Below are positions 27,455 to 36,821 of a DNA stretch of 64,000 nucleotides, one piece after another. The DNA is from Cupriavidus sp. MP-37. GTDB lineage: Bacteria; Pseudomonadota; Gammaproteobacteria; Burkholderiales; Burkholderiaceae. The number at the start of each line of letters is the position of its first letter. Within the stretch, counting starts at the first letter, position 1. The position numbers and the translations under genes are program-made. The notes beneath the pieces are model-generated. The model searched no databases and was not told the origin of the DNA. It saw nothing but the letters and a program-made list of their open reading frames with translations. The stretch lies in the NCBI RefSeq assembly GCF_020618415.1, contig NZ_CP085344.1:1139001-1203000 (forward strand), in the 5' to 3' direction.

Positions 27455-28840
27455 ATGCAAATCGATCCTTCCATCTTCAAAGCCTATGACATCCGCGGCA
27501 TCGTGGGCAAAACGCTCACCCGCGACGTCGCGCGCCAGATCGGCTTGTCGTTCGGCTCCGCCGCCGTGGAGCTCGGCGAAACCTCCATCGCCGTCGGTCG
27601 CGACGGCCGGCTTTCGGGGCCGGACCTGATCGGCGGCCTCGTCGAGGGCCTGCGCGCCACCGGGCTGGACGTGCTCGACCTTGGCATGGTGGCCACCCCG
27701 ATGGTCTATTTCGCCACCAATATCGAGATCGACGGCGTACGCCCCGCCTCCGGCATCATGGTCACCGGCAGCCATAACCCGCCCGACTACAACGGCTTCA
27801 AGATGGTGCTGGCGGGGCGGGCGATCTACGGCGAGCAGATCCAGGACTTGCGCAAGCGCATCGAGGCCGGCGCGTTCACCCGAGGCGCAGGGGCCTACAA
27901 GGAAGTCGATGTGCGCCAGAAGTACCTCGATCGCATCGTGGGCGACGTCAAGCTGTCCCGGCCGATGAAGATCGCCCTCGACGCCGGCAATGGGGTAGCC
28001 GGCGCCTTTGTCGGCGACCTGTTCCGGGGACTTGGCTGTGAAGTGGTCGAACTGTTCTGCGAGGTCGACGGCAACTTCCCCAACCACCATCCCGATCCCG
28101 CGCATATTGAGAACCTGCAGGACCTGATGAAGACCCTGCGCGAAACCGACTGCGAACTGGGCCTGGCCTTCGATGGCGACGGCGACCGCCTGGGCGTGGT
28201 GACCAAGGACGGGCAGGTGATCTTCCCGGACCGCCAGTTGATGCTGTTCGCTGAAGAGATCCTGTCGCGCAACCCCGGGGCGCAGGTGATCTACGACGTC
28301 AAGTGCACCGGCAAGCTGGCGCCGTGGATCCGCCAGCACGGCGGCGAGCCGCTGATGTGGAAAACCGGCCATTCGCTGGTGAAGGCCAAGCTGAAGGAAA
28401 CCGGTGCCCCGATTGCCGGCGAAATGAGCGGCCATGTCTTCTTCAAGGACCGCTGGTACGGCTTTGACGATGGCCTGTACACCGGCGCCCGGCTGCTGGA
28501 AATCCTGTCGCGCCATGCGGATCCCAGCGCGGTGCTGAACGCGCTGCCGAACGCGAACAACACCCCTGAACTGCAACTGAAGTGCGCCGAGGGCGAGCCC
28601 TTCACGCTGCTCGACAAGATCCGCGCCAACGCCAAATTCGACGGTGCGCGCGAAGTGATCACCATCGACGGCGTGCGGGTCGAATATGCCGATGGCTTTG
28701 GCCTGGCGCGTCCGTCCAATACCACGCCGGTGGTGGTGATGCGTTTCGAAGCGGACAACGACGCCGCGCTGGCACGCATCCAGGCGGAGTTCAAGCGCGT
28801 GATCCTCGCCGAGAAGCCGGATGCTCAGCTCCCGTTCTGA
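27455..28840 (+). CDS. algC: Phosphomannomutase/phosphoglucomutase
   Basis: 461 aa. The phosphoserine loop TGSHNPPDYNG has its active Ser at about residue 106. The Mg-binding loop is FDGDGDRLGVV at about 245, the sugar-binding loop GEMSGHVFF follows, and the C-terminal phosphate-binding region is RPSNTTPVVVMRFE. It interconverts hexose 6- and 1-phosphates and so supplies GDP-mannose and glucose nucleotide precursors for LPS and exopolysaccharide. ATG 27455 marks where homology starts (IFKAYDIRGIVG). It overlaps waaC by 20 nt and sits in an LPS gene set. AlgC/ManB is the family name. Confidence 0.94.
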   Translation: MQIDPSIFKAYDIRGIVGKTLTRDVARQIGLSFGSAAVELGETSIAVGRDGRLSGPDLIGGLVEGLRATGLDVLDLGMVATPMVYFATNIEIDGVRPASGIMVTGSHNPPDYNGFKMVLAGRAIYGEQIQDLRKRIEAGAFTRGAGAYKEVDVRQKYLDRIVGDVKLSRPMKIALDAGNGVAGAFVGDLFRGLGCEVVELFCEVDGNFPNHHPDPAHIENLQDLMKTLRETDCELGLAFDGDGDRLGVVTKDGQVIFPDRQLMLFAEEILSRNPGAQVIYDVKCTGKLAPWIRQHGGEPLMWKTGHSLVKAKLKETGAPIAGEMSGHVFFKDRWYGFDDGLYTGARLLEILSRHADPSAVLNALPNANNTPELQLKCAEGEPFTLLDKIRANAKFDGAREVITIDGVRVEYADGFGLARPSNTTPVVVMRFEADNDAALARIQAEFKRVILAEKPDAQLPF

Positions 28841-29927
28841 GGGCGCGACGGTGCCCGCGGCATCGTCTGACGCGGCCGGTGTGGCACAGCCCATGCCGGC
28901 CGCGGTGCCTTTTGCGCTGCCGGAGCGGCCGCGCATCCTGCTGGTCAAGGTATCGTCGCTCGGCGACGTGGTGCACAACATGCCGCTGGTGCATGACTTG
29001 CGCGCGCGCTGGCCCGGTGCCGAGATCGACTGGGTCGTCGAAGAAGGTTACGTGGAACTGGTGCGCCTGCTGCCCGAGGTGCGCCGCGTGATCCCGTTCG
29101 CGCTGCGGCGCTGGCGCAAGCGCCTCCTGCAGGGCGGCACCTGGCGCGAGATCGGCGCGGTGCGTGACGCCTTGCGGCGGGAGCGTTATGACGCCGTCAT
29201 CGAAAGCCAGGGCCTGCTGAAGACCGCGGTAGTCGCACGCGTCGCCGCGCGCGCGCCGGGCGCGCCGATCATCGGGCTTGGCAATGCCACGCAGGGCTCG
29301 GGCTATGAGCCGGCGGCGCGGCTGCTCTATACCGACCCGGTGGCCGTGCCTCGCCAGACCCATTCGGTGCGCCGCTCGCGCTTGCTGGGCGCGGCGCTGA
29401 CCGGGTGCGCACCGGCAGAGCCGCCATCGTTCTTCGGGCCGGCCGCGCAAACGTTGTCGGCCGAGGATCCGCTGTGGGCCGGCCTGCCGGCTCGCTATGC
29501 CGTGTGCTTCCATGCGACCGCGGGAGCCCGCAAGAAATGGGCGGTGCCGAACTGGCACGCGCTCGGCAAGCGCCTGGATGAAGATGGCCTGGTGATGCTG
29601 TTGCCGTGGGGTAATGACAAGGAACGCCAGGCTGCCGAAGCCATCGCTGCCGGCGTGCCGCGGGCCCAGGTGCTGCCGCGCTTCTCGGTCATGCAGGGCT
29701 TTGGCCTGATCAACCGGGCGGAAGTCGTGATCGGCGTGGATACCGGCCTGGTCCATATCGCCGCGGCGCTGTGCCGGCCCACCGTGGAGATCTATACCGC
29801 CACCTGGCGCTGGAAAACCGAAGGCTATTGGTCGGAACGCATTGCCAATGTCGGCGACGACGGCGTGGTGCCCTCGGTCGATGAAGTCTACGAGGCGGCT
29901 TGCCGCGCGCGCGGAGTGGCTGCCTGA
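28821..29927 (+). CDS. waaC: Lipopolysaccharide heptosyltransferase I
   Basis: 368 aa GT9 enzyme. After a variable Ala/Pro-rich N-terminus of about 35 residues comes ILLVKVSSLGDVVHNMPLV, the hallmark of WaaC. HATAGARKKWAVPNW and VIGVDTGLVHIAAALCRPTVEIYTATW form the ADP-heptose site. It transfers the first L,D-heptose to Kdo2-lipid A at the cytoplasmic face. It overlaps the phosphomannomutase gene and the following waaA (TGATG), forming a core-LPS operon. Confidence 0.95.
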   Translation: MLSSRSEGATVPAASSDAAGVAQPMPAAVPFALPERPRILLVKVSSLGDVVHNMPLVHDLRARWPGAEIDWVVEEGYVELVRLLPEVRRVIPFALRRWRKRLLQGGTWREIGAVRDALRRERYDAVIESQGLLKTAVVARVAARAPGAPIIGLGNATQGSGYEPAARLLYTDPVAVPRQTHSVRRSRLLGAALTGCAPAEPPSFFGPAAQTLSAEDPLWAGLPARYAVCFHATAGARKKWAVPNWHALGKRLDEDGLVMLLPWGNDKERQAAEAIAAGVPRAQVLPRFSVMQGFGLINRAEVVIGVDTGLVHIAAALCRPTVEIYTATWRWKTEGYWSERIANVGDDGVVPSVDEVYEAACRARGVAA

Positions 29928-31216
29928 TGTTGCGGGCTCTTTACAGCGTGTTGTGGGTGGCGGTGTTGCCGCTGGCGCTGCTGCGCCTGGCCTGGCGCGC
30001 CCGCAAGGAGCCTGGCTATCTGCAGCATGTCGGCGAGCGTCTTGGGGCGTATGGCAGCCTGCCGAAACAAGGGCCGTGGCTGTGGGTCCACGCCGTGTCG
30101 GTGGGCGAGACCCGCGCCGCCCAGCCGCTGGTCGAGGCACTGCTGGCCGCGCATCCGCATCACCGCCTGCTGCTGACCCACATGACGCCGACTGGCCGCC
30201 AGACCGGCGCGCAGCTGTTTGGCCAGGAGCCGCGCATCGTCCAGTGCTACCTGCCGTATGACCTGCCGTGGCTGGTGCGGCGGTTCATGCGGTATTTCCG
30301 GCCGCAGGCGGGCATGCTGATGGAGACCGAGGTCTGGCCGAACCTGGTCCATGGCGCGCGCAAGGCAGGCGTGCCGCTGTACCTGGTCAACGCCCGCCTG
30401 TCGCCGCGCAGCTATCGGCGCACGGCACGCTTCGGCCGCGCCGCCGCTGCGATGTATGCCGACTTTACCGGCGTGCTGGCGCAGACGGCCGGCGATGCCG
30501 AGCGCTTTCGCGCGCTGGGCGTGCCGGCGGTGCAGATCACCGGCAACCTCAAGTTCGACATGCAGCCCGCGCCGGCCGGCGTGGCGCTGGGCGGGCAGCT
30601 GCGCAAAGTCTTCGGCGCGCGCGCGGTGCTGGCGGCGGCCAGTACGCGCGAGGGGGAAGAGGCGATGCTGCTCGACGCCTTCTCGCGTTGGGAGTCCCTT
30701 GCGCCGGGCGTGCCCCGGCCGGCGCTGCTGCTGATCCCGCGTCATCCGCAGCGCTTCGATGAGGTAGCCGCCATGGCAATGCGTGCGGGTTTCTCGGTCG
30801 AGCGCCGCAGCAGCCTGGAGCTTGATGGCGCGCACTCGCCGCTGGCTGCCGACCTGTTGCTTGGCGATTCGATGGGCGAGATGGCAATGTACTTCGCTGC
30901 GTCGGACCTGGCGTTTATTGGCGGCAGCCTGTTGCCGCTGGGCGGGCAGAACCTGATTGAAGCCTGCGCGGTCGGCACGCCGGTGCTGATCGGGCCGCAC
31001 ACCTTCAACTTTGCACAGGCGACCGAGGATGCGATTGCCGCGGGCGCGTGCCTGCGTGTCGACAATGCCGATGTGCTGATGCGTACCGCGGCAAGCGTGC
31101 TGGCCGATCCGGCACGCCTGGCTGAGATGCGCGCGCATGCGCAGACCTTCGCGGGCCTGCATCGGGGCGCCACGGTGCGCACCTTGGCGGCCGTTGCCCC
31201 AGCGTTGGAAGGCTGA
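29927..31216 (+). CDS. waaA: 3-deoxy-D-manno-octulosonic acid transferase
   Basis: 429 aa. An N-terminal membrane anchor (LYSVLWVAVLPLALLRL) is followed by GT30 motifs WVHAVSVGETRAA, METEVWPNLVHGARKAGVPLYLVNARLS, and the C-terminal SDLAFIGGSLLPLGGQNLIEACAVGTPVLIGPHTFNF. The enzyme adds Kdo to lipid IVA, a step essential in most Gram-negatives. ATG 29927 was chosen because it overlaps the waaC stop and starts at the membrane anchor. Ends 5 nt before a convergent gene. Confidence 0.96.
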   Translation: MLRALYSVLWVAVLPLALLRLAWRARKEPGYLQHVGERLGAYGSLPKQGPWLWVHAVSVGETRAAQPLVEALLAAHPHHRLLLTHMTPTGRQTGAQLFGQEPRIVQCYLPYDLPWLVRRFMRYFRPQAGMLMETEVWPNLVHGARKAGVPLYLVNARLSPRSYRRTARFGRAAAAMYADFTGVLAQTAGDAERFRALGVPAVQITGNLKFDMQPAPAGVALGGQLRKVFGARAVLAAASTREGEEAMLLDAFSRWESLAPGVPRPALLLIPRHPQRFDEVAAMAMRAGFSVERRSSLELDGAHSPLAADLLLGDSMGEMAMYFAASDLAFIGGSLLPLGGQNLIEACAVGTPVLIGPHTFNFAQATEDAIAAGACLRVDNADVLMRTAASVLADPARLAEMRAHAQTFAGLHRGATVRTLAAVAPALEG

Positions 31217-31221
31217 CTAGA

Positions 31222-32313
31222 TTAGTTCGACGCCCTGACCAGGGCATCCCACCGTTGCGCGAGGCGTTCCAGCGCGAACTGGCTGGCCTTCTGGCGGCCG
31301 TTCGCACCCAGCGTTGCGGCCAGTTCCGGTTGACGGATCACGGCCAGCAACGCCTGGGCCAGGGCATTGGCGTCGTCGGTGGCAACCACCAGCGCGTCCC
31401 GGGCCGGATCCAGTAATTCGCGCGGGCCGGTCTCGCAATCGGTCGACACGATCGGCAGCCCGAAGGCCATCGCTTCGATCAGCACCAGGCCGAATCCCTC
31501 ATAGCGCGAACTCAGGCAGAACACCGATGCCTGGCCATAGGTCTGCAACGGATCGTGGCAAACGCCAGCCAGGCTGGCGCTGCCTTGCAGCCCGAGCTCC
31601 CGGACCAACGCCATCAGGCGCGTGCGCTCCTCGCCTTCGCCATGGATCACCAGTTGCCATTCCGGCTCTTCCGCTGCCACGGTCTGCCATGCGCGCAGCA
31701 AGACGTCGAAGCCCTTGGCCGGCACCAGCCGCCCCATCGCAAGCACCGTCTTGCTTGCGCGCGGCGCCGGAGCAGCGGGCATGGGAAAGGGCAGGGGATT
31801 GGGCAGGCAGACGATGTCGCTGCGCGGCCGCAATGCTTGGAGCCAGCGCTGGCGGTCCCGTTCTGTCAGCACGACGACCTGCCGGCAGGATCGCGCCGCC
31901 AACCGGCGCGCCAGCCTGCGTGCCGGCTTGCCCAGGTCCTCGTCAAAGTGGCAGTGCTCCCACGCGATGTGATGCAGGCCCAGGCCGAGCGTGGCGGGGA
32001 GCACGAACAGTTCCAGCATGGTGTCTACCTGCACCAGTACATCGATGCGATGCCGGATGCAGTGCCTGCGGATGCCGGCAATCGTGGCGAAATAGGCGCG
32101 CTTGAAAGACGGCCGCCGGGCGAACACCGCTTCATGCCGCACGCCCGGGTGCAATGGGAACTGGCTCGACGTATCCCAGAGGCTCAGGATGGTGACGTGG
32201 TGTCCAAGCCCGGCCAGCGCGTTCGCGATAGTGGCGGTCATTCGTTCCGCACCGGCCATCGCGTTCAGGGTGCCGGTCAGGAAGCAGATATGACGTGGGG
32301 AGTCCGGTTTCAA
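31222..32313 (-). CDS. GT4 glycosyltransferase, LPS core type
   Basis: About 363 aa. Motifs: ICFLTGTLNAMAGAERM (acceptor loop), VLAMGRLVPAKGFDVLLRAW, and SSRYEGFGLVLIEAMAFGLPIVSTDCETGPREL, as in WaaG and related core transferases. Start is uncertain: a TTG at 32313 overlaps the waaL stop, with the conserved part beginning seven residues later; an ATG at 32367 would extend 54 nt into waaL. Co-transcribed with the O-antigen ligase and convergent with waaA, so a lipid A-core or O-chain role is likely. Confidence 0.86.
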   Translation of the reverse strand: MKPDSPRHICFLTGTLNAMAGAERMTATIANALAGLGHHVTILSLWDTSSQFPLHPGVRHEAVFARRPSFKRAYFATIAGIRRHCIRHRIDVLVQVDTMLELFVLPATLGLGLHHIAWEHCHFDEDLGKPARRLARRLAARSCRQVVVLTERDRQRWLQALRPRSDIVCLPNPLPFPMPAAPAPRASKTVLAMGRLVPAKGFDVLLRAWQTVAAEEPEWQLVIHGEGEERTRLMALVRELGLQGSASLAGVCHDPLQTYGQASVFCLSSRYEGFGLVLIEAMAFGLPIVSTDCETGPRELLDPARDALVVATDDANALAQALLAVIRQPELAATLGANGRQKASQFALERLAQRWDALVRASN

Positions 32314-33599
32314 GGGGCCGTGGGCGCCGGCAGTTTGCTTTGGCGCGCGACAACGTAGGCAAAGCAAAATGCCATGACCAGGCTATAAAAGGCATTGACC
32401 AGTGTCGTGGCGAACATGACTTCGGTCAGCCCGAACACCAGGAAGCCGCAGCACAGGGCCAGGCCCATGGCGCTGGCGACACGCGTGCCGCGATCGGTTC
32501 CGCGCAGATGGCGCAGAAAAAACGCGGCGGGCACGAGGTAAAGCGCAAGAATTGCCAGCAAACCAGGCATGCCGAGCGTTGCTGCCGCGTGCAAGAGCTC
32601 ATTGTGCGAATGCGGCATGGTGGCTGCCAGCGGCGTGATGACATGCTGGGCGGCAAGCGTCTGCAGCGTTGTCTCGAAGTGTTCCGGCCCCACGCCGGTC
32701 CATGGGTGGGCCTGGAACAGTTCCAGCGACGCACGCCAGAGCTGCAACCGGATCCCGATCGAGGTATCCGAAGTTACATGCTGAGCAAATTGAGACAGTT
32801 CCGAAACAACCGCAGCCGTCCTCTGCTGAACCATCGCACTGCTGAACCACCCCAGCGCCATCAGCCCGGCCAGCCCCACCAGCACCCCCGCCTTGTGCAG
32901 CCGCGACAACCTGCGCGAGGCCGCCAGTGCGATCAGCGCCAGCACCGGAATGGCCAGCCAGCCGCCGCGGGTGCCGCTCATGTATGAGGCGTACAGCCCT
33001 GCGAAGCCGGCCAGCAGTTTCAGGCCCGCCAGCCAATGGTCGCCCGGGCGGTTCCAGCCGATGGAGATCACGGCGAGCATGCCGGTCAGCAGCGCCAGGT
33101 TGCCGAAGGGAATGACATTGGAGAAGCCCACATGGCTGGGACGGCCCGCCGCGGCGACTTCGTGCAGCCACAAGGCGGATATCAGCGCACAGGCGACGAA
33201 GCCCCATTGGATGCTCTGCATGCCGCGCCGGCCCAGGCGCAGCATGCCGAGGACCAATGGGATGAACAACGCAAAACGCAGGTATAGATAGGGCACATGC
33301 GGGTCTTCGGCCCCGGTCAGCAGTTGCTGGGTCAGCACAGCCAGCGGCAGCGCCGCCATGGCCAGCATGAATGGCCAGTACCGGCGCAGGATCGCGCCAT
33401 ACTCGGCCAGGCCGGCGCGGCCGCCGGCAACCAGGGCGATGGCGCTCCATCCCAGCAACAGCCCGAAGCAGGTGTTGCTGAGCGACGGCTTGACGAACAT
33501 CAGCGCGGGAAACGCAGCCAGGACAACACAGGCGCTCAGGTACAGAGCTTTGTCGATCCCCAATGGCAGGGACCCTTGCAATCTCGTCATCAAGAGCAT
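32310..33599 (-). CDS. waaL: O-antigen ligase family membrane protein
   Basis: 429 aa with about eleven to twelve membrane helices. The large periplasmic loop contains IGIRLQLWRASLELFQAHPWTGVGPEHF and HSHNELLHAAATLGMPGL, the Wzy_C/WaaL signature with the conserved His. WaaL joins polyprenyl-PP-linked O-polysaccharide to lipid A-core. Wzy polymerases share this domain; the adjacent core genes favour ligase. A second ATG (residue 4, 33590) is possible. 364 nt without a gene lie upstream. Confidence 0.85.
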   Translation of the reverse strand: MLLMTRLQGSLPLGIDKALYLSACVVLAAFPALMFVKPSLSNTCFGLLLGWSAIALVAGGRAGLAEYGAILRRYWPFMLAMAALPLAVLTQQLLTGAEDPHVPYLYLRFALFIPLVLGMLRLGRRGMQSIQWGFVACALISALWLHEVAAAGRPSHVGFSNVIPFGNLALLTGMLAVISIGWNRPGDHWLAGLKLLAGFAGLYASYMSGTRGGWLAIPVLALIALAASRRLSRLHKAGVLVGLAGLMALGWFSSAMVQQRTAAVVSELSQFAQHVTSDTSIGIRLQLWRASLELFQAHPWTGVGPEHFETTLQTLAAQHVITPLAATMPHSHNELLHAAATLGMPGLLAILALYLVPAAFFLRHLRGTDRGTRVASAMGLALCCGFLVFGLTEVMFATTLVNAFYSLVMAFCFAYVVARQSKLPAPTAP

Positions 33600-33963
33600 G
33601 GAGAAAGGTTTCCGGAGGAAGGTGGGTGCATGGGCGATGCCTGCCGTTCCGTCCGTCTTATTATTGTCGCCGTCTCCTGAGGAGCGGTGCCCTGCGCCGG
33701 CATAGCGGCTTGGGCGAAGCGATTATATCGGATGGCCACGGTGGCATTTCCAGGAGTTCCGCATCCTAGCCGGGTGAGCGGGTGGACCCGTTACAGGATG
33801 TATATCGCGGGTAGGGCGCTCCAAGGGCGCCTTGCCGGAGCGGCTTGCTAAACTGAAGGTCTATGGCCGGGTGCACTTTCCGGCATGCTGCTTGTCACAT
33901 CCATCGACGATATCGACAGGGGCGCTCAATACGGGCGCCCTGCAGCCCCAAACAGGAGTTCTC
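33600..33963 (+). other. Divergent intergenic region between waaL and the META lipoprotein gene
   Basis: 364 nt with no convincing gene. It should hold both promoters. Visible items are an inverted repeat GGGCGC-loop-GCGCCC at 33920-33940 in the probable leader of the plus-strand gene and an AACAGGAG ribosome site just before ATG 33964. No clear -35/-10 pair was recognised. Confidence 0.4.
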
Positions 33964-34788
33964 ATGCAAAGCCGTAACCGCCTGATTCCCTTCGCGTCGG
34001 CAGGCCGCGGCGCGGCCGCCTTGCTGATCGCCGCCGTGCTTGGCGCGTGCACCACCGCGACCGCGCCCAACCTTCCGTCGGCCGGCACCAACCTGAACCA
34101 GACCCAGCCCTCCGGCCCCAGCCGCTGGGAACTGGTGCGCTGGCAGCAGCCTGACGGCTCGCTGCGCGAGATCCCGCACGGCGACAATGGCCAGCCGATC
34201 ATTTTTGAGTTCAACGAGGGCATCGATGCCGCGCAGGGCACGGTCAGCGGCACCAGCGGCTGCAATCGCTTTAGCGGCAGCTATGGCAAGACCGAGACCG
34301 GCATCCGCTTCGACCGCATCGCCGGCACGCGCATGGCTTGCCCGCCGCCGCGCATGGCGCTGGAGTCGGCGCTGCTGAAGGCAATGCAGACGCCGTTTGC
34401 CACCGTGGGCACGCAGCCGTCGGCGGCCAGTACCGGCCGGCAGATCATCTGGAAGACCGCCGACGGCGACCTGCTGCAGTTTGTCGAGCGCGAAGGCGTG
34501 GGCAAGCGTGGTGCGCGCGTGGAGGCCGCCGGCGTGGAGAAGACTGTCTATATCGACTCGCAGCGCGTGGAATGCACGGGCGTGGGCAAGATGACGTGCT
34601 ACCGCTGGCGCGAGTCGCCGGACGCGCCGTGGCAGCTCTGGTATGGGCCGATCGAGGGGCTGGATTTCGAGCCGGGCGTGTCGTACAAGCTGCGCGTGCG
34701 CGAATACCAGGTGCCCAATCCGCCGGCGGATGCGTCGGCGATCCGGTGGGAGTTGCTGAACGTGGAGTCGCGTACGCGGGCGAGGTAG
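33964..34788 (+). CDS. META domain lipoprotein with C-terminal DUF4377-like domain
   Basis: 274 aa. The signal peptide ends in AVLGACTT, a lipobox (L-G-A-C), so the mature protein is a lipoprotein. Residues about 50-165 form a META/HslJ domain (WELVRWQQPDG, SGTSGCNRFSGSYG, RMACPPPRMALE). The last 90 residues (VYIDSQRVECTGVGKMTCYRWRE) look like DUF4377, which often follows META domains. Family members are linked to heat and drug stress and are surface or periplasmic. ATG 33964 has CAGGAG upstream. No operon partner; function otherwise unknown. Confidence 0.83.
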   Translation: MQSRNRLIPFASAGRGAAALLIAAVLGACTTATAPNLPSAGTNLNQTQPSGPSRWELVRWQQPDGSLREIPHGDNGQPIIFEFNEGIDAAQGTVSGTSGCNRFSGSYGKTETGIRFDRIAGTRMACPPPRMALESALLKAMQTPFATVGTQPSAASTGRQIIWKTADGDLLQFVEREGVGKRGARVEAAGVEKTVYIDSQRVECTGVGKMTCYRWRESPDAPWQLWYGPIEGLDFEPGVSYKLRVREYQVPNPPADASAIRWELLNVESRTRAR

Positions 34789-34835
34789 GCATGCGGCATC
34801 ATTGCTTCGAGCCTTGCAATTCCTGCTTGCGTACT

Positions 34836-34859
34836 CCCTCTCCCGCTTGCGGGAGAGGG
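34836..34859. repeat. GC-rich palindrome between convergent genes, REP/terminator-like
   Basis: CCCTCTCCCGC then TT then GCGGGAGAGGG: an 11-bp perfect inverted repeat located between the stops of the META gene and tolC. It has no T-tract. Near-identical hairpins occur as dispersed intergenic repeats in related genomes (from memory). It could protect 3' ends of both transcripts. Confidence 0.6.
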
Positions 34860-34904
34860 GAGCACCCAAGCGGGCATTCAAAAGCTGGCGGTCTGCGCCT
34901 TCGC

Positions 34905-36407
34905 TCAGGAGCGTGGCTTGCGGCTCGCCGCGTCGCGCCGGTCCGCCGTCGCAGCCGGCTTTGCCGGGGCCTTCGCCCCGGCCTGTGCCGGTACCGGCAG
35001 CCTGTACAGCGCCCCCGGCAACGACGTCAGCAGCGTGTTGATCTGCACCACGTCCGCCTCCTGCAGCACGCCGGTGGAGGCCTTCAGCCGCAGTCCGTTC
35101 ATGATGGTGTCGTAGCGCGCCTTGGCCAGGTCGCGGCGGGTGGAGAACAACTGCGCTTCGGCGTTCAGCACGTCGATATTGATGCGCACGCCCACTTCAT
35201 AACCGAGTTGGTTGGATTCCACCGCACTGGTGGCCGAGCGTTCGGCCGCCTCCAGCGCCTTGACCTGGGCCAGGCCGTTGGAGACGCCGGAGTAGGTCTG
35301 GCGCGCGGTCTGGGCGGCGGTGCGGCGGGCGAATTCCAGGTCGCTGGCGGCCTTGTCGGCCAGCGCCAGGGTCTCGCGCACGCGTGACTGGATCTGGCCG
35401 CCGGCGAAGATAGGCAGGGTCAGCTGCACGCCGATCTGCGACGCGTTGTAGTGCGTCGAGATCGCCTGCGTGGCGCTGCCGGTCTGGTTGTTGAAGCCGT
35501 ACGAGGCCACCAGGTCGACCGACGGCAGGTGTCCGGCCTTGGCCTTGTTGGTTTCGCGCTGCGCGGTTTCCAGGTTGTAGCTGGCCAGGTTGACCTGCAG
35601 GTTGCTGGTCTCTGCCTGCGCCGCCCAGGCGTTGACGTCCGGCGGCTGGGGGCCGGGGATGGGCGCTTCGGGCCGCAGGCCCATCAGTTCGTCGACCGGC
35701 TTGCCGGTGATCTGCTGCAGCGTGGCGCGCTTGATCTCCAGGTCGCTCTGCGCCGCGATCTCGGTCGAGGTGGCCAGGTCGAAGCGGGCCTGGGCGTCGT
35801 TGGCGTCGACGATGGTGGCGGTGCCGACCTCGAAATTGCGCTTGGCCTGCTCCAGCTGCTCGGCGATCGCCTTCTTCTGCGCGCGCGCCAGGTAGAGGTT
35901 GTCCTGCGCCGCCAGCACGTCGAAGTAGGCCTGCGCGCTGCGCGTGATCAGGTCGAGCTCGGCCTGGTGGAAGGTGACTTCGCCCGCTTGCGCGGCCAGC
36001 TCGCCCTGCTTGTAGGTTTCCCAGCGGTCCCAGCGGAACAGCGGCTGGCTCAGCTGCAGCTGCCAGTTGTTGTTATTGAAGAAACGCGTGCCCGAGGCGC
36101 TGGGCGCGCCGCCGATCGGCAGTGACGCGGTCTGGTCCAGCTTGGTGCGGTTGGCGCCCGCGGTCCCCACCACCTGCGGCAGCAGGCCGGCGCGGCCCTG
36201 GGGCAGCTTCTCGCGCGTGGCCAGCAATTGCGCGCGCGCGCTGGCGAACTGGGCGTCATTGGCTTGCGCATCGCGATAGACCTGCAGCAGGTCGGCCGCG
36301 CCGGCCGGCGCCGCGGGCAGCATGGCCAGCAGCGGGGCCAGCACGGAAACCGCGATCGCCAGGCGCGTCCGGATCGCTCCGGGCTGGGCGTTGGGCGCAA
36401 ACGTCAT
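34905..36407 (-). CDS. tolC: TolC-family outer membrane efflux channel
   Basis: 500 aa. A signal peptide ends at PAGAADLLQVYRDA. The body consists of two similar OEP repeats of long alpha-helical hairpins with beta strands (about 45-240 and 265-460: QNDAQFASARAQLLATREKLPQGRAGLLPQ-type and PSVDLVASYGFNNQ). It forms the trimeric outer-membrane duct for type I secretion and RND efflux. The C-terminus after about residue 465 is Ala/Pro/Lys rich. No inner membrane partner is adjacent; a rhodanese and pcm follow upstream on the same strand, a common beta-proteobacterial order (pcm-rhodanese-tolC). Confidence 0.93.
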   Translation of the reverse strand: MTFAPNAQPGAIRTRLAIAVSVLAPLLAMLPAAPAGAADLLQVYRDAQANDAQFASARAQLLATREKLPQGRAGLLPQVVGTAGANRTKLDQTASLPIGGAPSASGTRFFNNNNWQLQLSQPLFRWDRWETYKQGELAAQAGEVTFHQAELDLITRSAQAYFDVLAAQDNLYLARAQKKAIAEQLEQAKRNFEVGTATIVDANDAQARFDLATSTEIAAQSDLEIKRATLQQITGKPVDELMGLRPEAPIPGPQPPDVNAWAAQAETSNLQVNLASYNLETAQRETNKAKAGHLPSVDLVASYGFNNQTGSATQAISTHYNASQIGVQLTLPIFAGGQIQSRVRETLALADKAASDLEFARRTAAQTARQTYSGVSNGLAQVKALEAAERSATSAVESNQLGYEVGVRINIDVLNAEAQLFSTRRDLAKARYDTIMNGLRLKASTGVLQEADVVQINTLLTSLPGALYRLPVPAQAGAKAPAKPAATADRRDAASRKPRS

Positions 36408-36485
36408 GACACCTCCAGGTTGCCGGGCGGGTGCCGCGGCCTACGGTCGTTTCTTCTTCGTGTTGCTGCGCGCTGGCCTGCCGCT

Positions 36486-36809
36486 TCAGTACTTCGGCAT
36501 GGCGGGGTCGACCTGGCTGGCCCAGGCGTCGACGCCGCCGGTCAGGTTGTAGACCTTGCCGTAGCCCTGGCGCTCCAGGTAGGCCGCCACCTGCATGCTG
36601 CGTGCGCCGTGATGGCAGATGCAGACGATGTCGGCGTCTTCGTCGAGTTCGGCGGCGCGCGCCGGGATGTCGCGCATCGGGATGTGGGTGATGCCGGGGA
36701 GGGCGCAGGTCTGCACCTCCCAGCCTTCACGCACGTCGAGCAGGACCGGCTTGGCACGGCTGGCGTCGGCCAGCCACTGGGCCAGTTCGGTCGCTTGGAT
36801 GACCTGCAT
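36486..36809 (-). CDS. Single-domain rhodanese-like protein
   Basis: 107 aa, one rhodanese domain. The active-site loop is CHHGARS with the catalytic Cys, and LLDVREGWE is the conserved N-terminal strand-helix. Such proteins carry sulfane sulfur or act in thiosulfate sulfur transfer. It lies 12 nt downstream of pcm and 78 nt upstream of tolC, so it is probably co-transcribed with them. The physiological acceptor is unknown. Confidence 0.9.
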   Translation of the reverse strand: MQVIQATELAQWLADASRAKPVLLDVREGWEVQTCALPGITHIPMRDIPARAAELDEDADIVCICHHGARSMQVAAYLERQGYGKVYNLTGGVDAWASQVDPAMPKY

Positions 36810-36821
36810 GGCGGTACGTCC

